Positions 62,002 to 64,000 of a stretch of DNA of 64,000 bases are shown in pieces. Within the stretch, counting starts at the first letter, position 1. Every line of letters begins with the position of its first letter. The notes under the pieces were generated by a model. That model had not been told where the DNA came from, made no database searches, and saw nothing but the letters and a program-made list of their open reading frames with translations. The position numbers were made by a program, and so were the translations under genes. The stretch is from JAOAPY01 sp038237475 (GTDB lineage: Bacteria; Acidobacteriota; Blastocatellia; Pyrinomonadales; Pyrinomonadaceae). The DNA is taken from contig JBBRYS010000001.1 of assembly GCA_038237475.1 (NCBI GenBank), forward strand, positions 62,001 through 126,000, read 5' to 3'.

Positions 62002-62182
62002 AAAATTTTTCCTTGGCACCCTCATTTTGGGTTAAGGCTGCGATCTACGTTCGAGGCAGACGCCGGCGTTAAATTTATTGACCGTTGGGGAAAGCGGGTC
62101 TCGATCCAGTTGTTACAGCCAGGGGACAAGCTTGCAGTGGACGATTAAACTTGTACCCTACTAGCGCCACTTTAGACAAGGA

Positions 62183-62210
62183 GCCACACACCGCAATTCG
62201 GCTGTGTGGC
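62183..62210. terminator. Hairpin downstream of the VIT/VWA gene
   Basis: GCCACACA (62183-62190) and TGTGTGGC (62203-62210) form an 8-bp stem that an inner CCG/CGG extends. It lies 27 nt after the VIT/VWA stop on the minus strand. There is no run of T on that side, so termination would need Rho or another factor; it may also be a processing hairpin. Confidence 0.45.
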
Positions 62211-62236
62211 CCTTTCCGCCGTCGTGCGTAATCACC

Positions 62237-64000
62237 TTATGGTTTCGCGAGCGTAACGCTATAGACCCGTCCGTCGAGAACTACGACCACCTGCTCACCC
62301 AACGCAAAGTACTGCGCTAGCACCGGCTTGCGATTCAGCAGCTCAAAGTATTCGTTGCTGCCAAAGGTTAATTTAGTCTCCGGAAGCGCGCCATCGGTTT
62401 GGAATTCCGAATCAGTCCAGACGTTGTCGCGCAGGTAGAAAGTCTTGCCGCCGGTTGTCCTAACCAACGCTGAGGAATCGCTTCGTTCGATACGCGACGC
62501 TTCCTGCTGTTCGCGCGCCCGCTTACTCTGTTGCACCGCAACTGCACCGGTGACGGCCCGCGCATCCGCAGCCTTGGGCGCATTGGAGAAAAGTCCCTGT
62601 GTGGCCCGGCCTTGCCCCGTGCCGGCATTACCGGAAGTTACATCTCGGACCGGTGATTCGATGGCCAGGTAAGAAGTGTACGGAGTCACGATGCCATAGC
62701 GAGTTCCAAGATCAACTATCTCATCGCGCAACTCTTTCTGCTCGCCGTTTGTGCGCACCTGCTCCATGAGCCAGCCAACTCTGCGTGTAGCCCATAAGCG
62801 GGGCAAAAAGTCGTTCGCTTCCTCGCGCAGAGGATAGCGCAACTTATCGTAAACAACGGTTCGAGTCCGGCCGTTGCTCATCCCTGACAATAGCAACCGC
62901 ACTCTATCCAAAGTTGCAGTATTTCGATACCGGCCGATCAGAGTTAACTGTGACCCGCGGAATAAATCCGGCAGGTTGCGCGGGTAAATCAGATCCGTTT
63001 GGACCTCAGGTACCTGCAGCGTCAAATTCGTCAGCACCGGATAATTGATTTTCGCAAAGAAGTTTGAGACTTTGATTTCCAAATCTTCCTTCGGCTCGAC
63101 GTAATCAGCGACCCCGCCGTTGTCTGCGGCCAACTTGTCCAGCAGCGCAGTGTTGACGTCATAACCAACGCCGAAGGTAAACAGACGCATGCCTGGTTGC
63201 CGTGCTTTGGCTGCGTTGTCAACAATGCGAGCGATGTTGGTTTCACCCACAGTGGGCAAACCATCTGTCATAAAGACAACCAGCTTCGGACGATCGCCGG
63301 CCTTGAACTGATCGAAGGAAGCCAGCAAAGCCTGGTTGATGTTCGTGCCGCCGGCCGGTCTCAGGGATTTCACAAATGTCTCGCCACGTTGCCGTCCCGA
63401 ATCATCAGCGGCCAGCAAGCCTGATTCCAACAAATGCTCTTCACCCGCGAAAGCAACTACATTGAAACGGTCCTGGGGCCGCAGGATCCGAATCCCATAC
63501 AACAACGCCTGGCGGGCCTTCTCCATCTTCCCTTCTTCGGCCATCGAGCCCGACGTGTCCAGTACGAAGACAATGTCCTTGGCGGTGTATTCCTGTTCGG
63601 ACCAGTCATCCTTTGGAGAGATCATCAACAGGAAATAGCCATCCTTGCCGGGCTCACGATGGGTCAAGAGCGAAACGCCAAAGTCTTCCTGGCTGATGGC
63701 ATAAAACAGTTGGAAGTCCTGCGGTTCTTTGTCGCCGGATGTCTCAAAGGAAATCATTGAACGGCGATCAGTGCTCCGTTTTACTTCAATGGCATGGCTG
63801 GGCGAGTAAATGTTGCGCAGCGGATCTTTGCTCTCCAATTCAACCTTGCCTGAAATCAATCCGATCTTAGCCAAATGCCGTCCCACCCCAAGCGGGTAGC
63901 GATAGGCGACGGTTCCGGAGTCAGCCTGCAGGACCTGCGTATAAGTCAACTCGAGTTTTTTATCTGAGTGTGGTGGGATAGGAAAGATGCTGGCCTGGAA
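62237..64000 (-). CDS. VIT/VWA-domain protein (cut by right edge)
   Basis: At least 588 codons; the frame stays open to the window edge and the N-terminus is missing. The first visible residues (FQASIFPIPPHSDKKLELTY) belong to a VIT domain. A VWA domain follows with intact MIDAS: FVLDTSGSMAEEG, a Thr region (GGTNINQALLASF) and VVFMTDGLPTVGE. The C-terminal half is a beta-rich extension ending at 62237. Proteins with this pair resemble inter-alpha-trypsin-inhibitor heavy chains and often act at the cell surface. Adjacent genes give no function. Confidence 0.88.
   Translation of the reverse strand, partial: FQASIFPIPPHSDKKLELTYTQVLQADSGTVAYRYPLGVGRHLAKIGLISGKVELESKDPLRNIYSPSHAIEVKRSTDRRSMISFETSGDKEPQDFQLFYAISQEDFGVSLLTHREPGKDGYFLLMISPKDDWSEQEYTAKDIVFVLDTSGSMAEEGKMEKARQALLYGIRILRPQDRFNVVAFAGEEHLLESGLLAADDSGRQRGETFVKSLRPAGGTNINQALLASFDQFKAGDRPKLVVFMTDGLPTVGETNIARIVDNAAKARQPGMRLFTFGVGYDVNTALLDKLAADNGGVADYVEPKEDLEIKVSNFFAKINYPVLTNLTLQVPEVQTDLIYPRNLPDLFRGSQLTLIGRYRNTATLDRVRLLLSGMSNGRTRTVVYDKLRYPLREEANDFLPRLWATRRVGWLMEQVRTNGEQKELRDEIVDLGTRYGIVTPYTSYLAIESPVRDVTSGNAGTGQGRATQGLFSNAPKAADARAVTGAVAVQQSKRAREQQEASRIERSDSSALVRTTGGKTFYLRDNVWTDSEFQTDGALPETKLTFGSNEYFELLNRKPVLAQYFALGEQVVVVLDGRVYSVTLAKP

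Overview
The window is about 55% GC, gene-dense chromosomal DNA of a soil-type Gram-negative bacterium. Several signs point to Acidobacteriota, probably class Blastocatellia: two adjacent proteins of the 'VWFA-related Acidobacterial domain' type, a short HisG/HisZ pair, many exported peptidases (S8, S9A, S9C, S41, M16, M24), and dispersed palindromic intergenic repeats. The taxonomy is an inference from family content. I see no rRNA, tRNA, CRISPR array, phage or transposase gene.

Layout. 1-2340 (minus): his operon hisZ-hisG-hisD (hisD runs off the left edge), preceded by a sigma70-like promoter, a His-rich leader peptide and an intrinsic terminator, i.e. a classical ribosome-mediated attenuator. 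2342-10791: paired-hairpin repeat, an aspartokinase ACT-domain remnant, SDR, cupin, S9C peptidase, Tat-exported M24 peptidase, GGDEF/EAL protein and GNAT. 10872-13535: an exported subtilase with a degenerate ClpB-like AAA+ module at its N-terminus and a GDGIMV hexapeptide repeat tail. 13915-17775: aldo/keto reductase, MOSC protein, prolyl oligopeptidase. 18206-24464: complete branched-chain amino-acid-type ABC transporter (two binding proteins, LivH, LivM, LivG, LivF). 24560-32184: rimP-nusA-infB-rbfA-nrnA-cobO, with a possible terminator in the rimP leader. 32023-34228: glycosyltransferase-87-like membrane protein, a frameshifted small gene and a palindromic repeat cluster. 34229-39703: accD, folC, Nudix, CPBP protease, CrtI-like oxidoreductase. 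39798-47915: GntR regulator, FecR-domain protein, a pilT-VWFA-VWFA operon, an orphan small ORF, a GAF/SpoIIE phosphatase and an ImmA/IrrE-like protein. 47978-52390: quinone oxidoreductase, DUF5996, aldo/keto reductase, esterase-TPR. 52671-54374: inverted repeat, promoter, Phe-rich leader peptide and terminator (a pheL-type attenuator) in front of chorismate mutase, prephenate dehydratase without an ACT domain, and a DAHP-synthase regulatory-domain fragment. 54482-64000: XRE regulator, S41 protease, RHH-like small protein, an M16 peptidase pair, YCF48/HCF136-like protein and a VIT/VWA protein that runs off the right edge.

How it fits together. Exported peptidases plus a Liv-type importer suggest a peptide and amino-acid scavenger. 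His and Phe synthesis are each controlled by leader-peptide attenuation. In the Phe operon the enzyme lacks its usual allosteric ACT domain, so feedback appears to act at transcription. The points most worth following up are the two attenuators, the AAA+/subtilase fusion, the orphaned regulatory domains (ACT and DAHPS N-domain), the putative NusA-type terminator ahead of rimP-nusA, and the pilT-VWFA operon.
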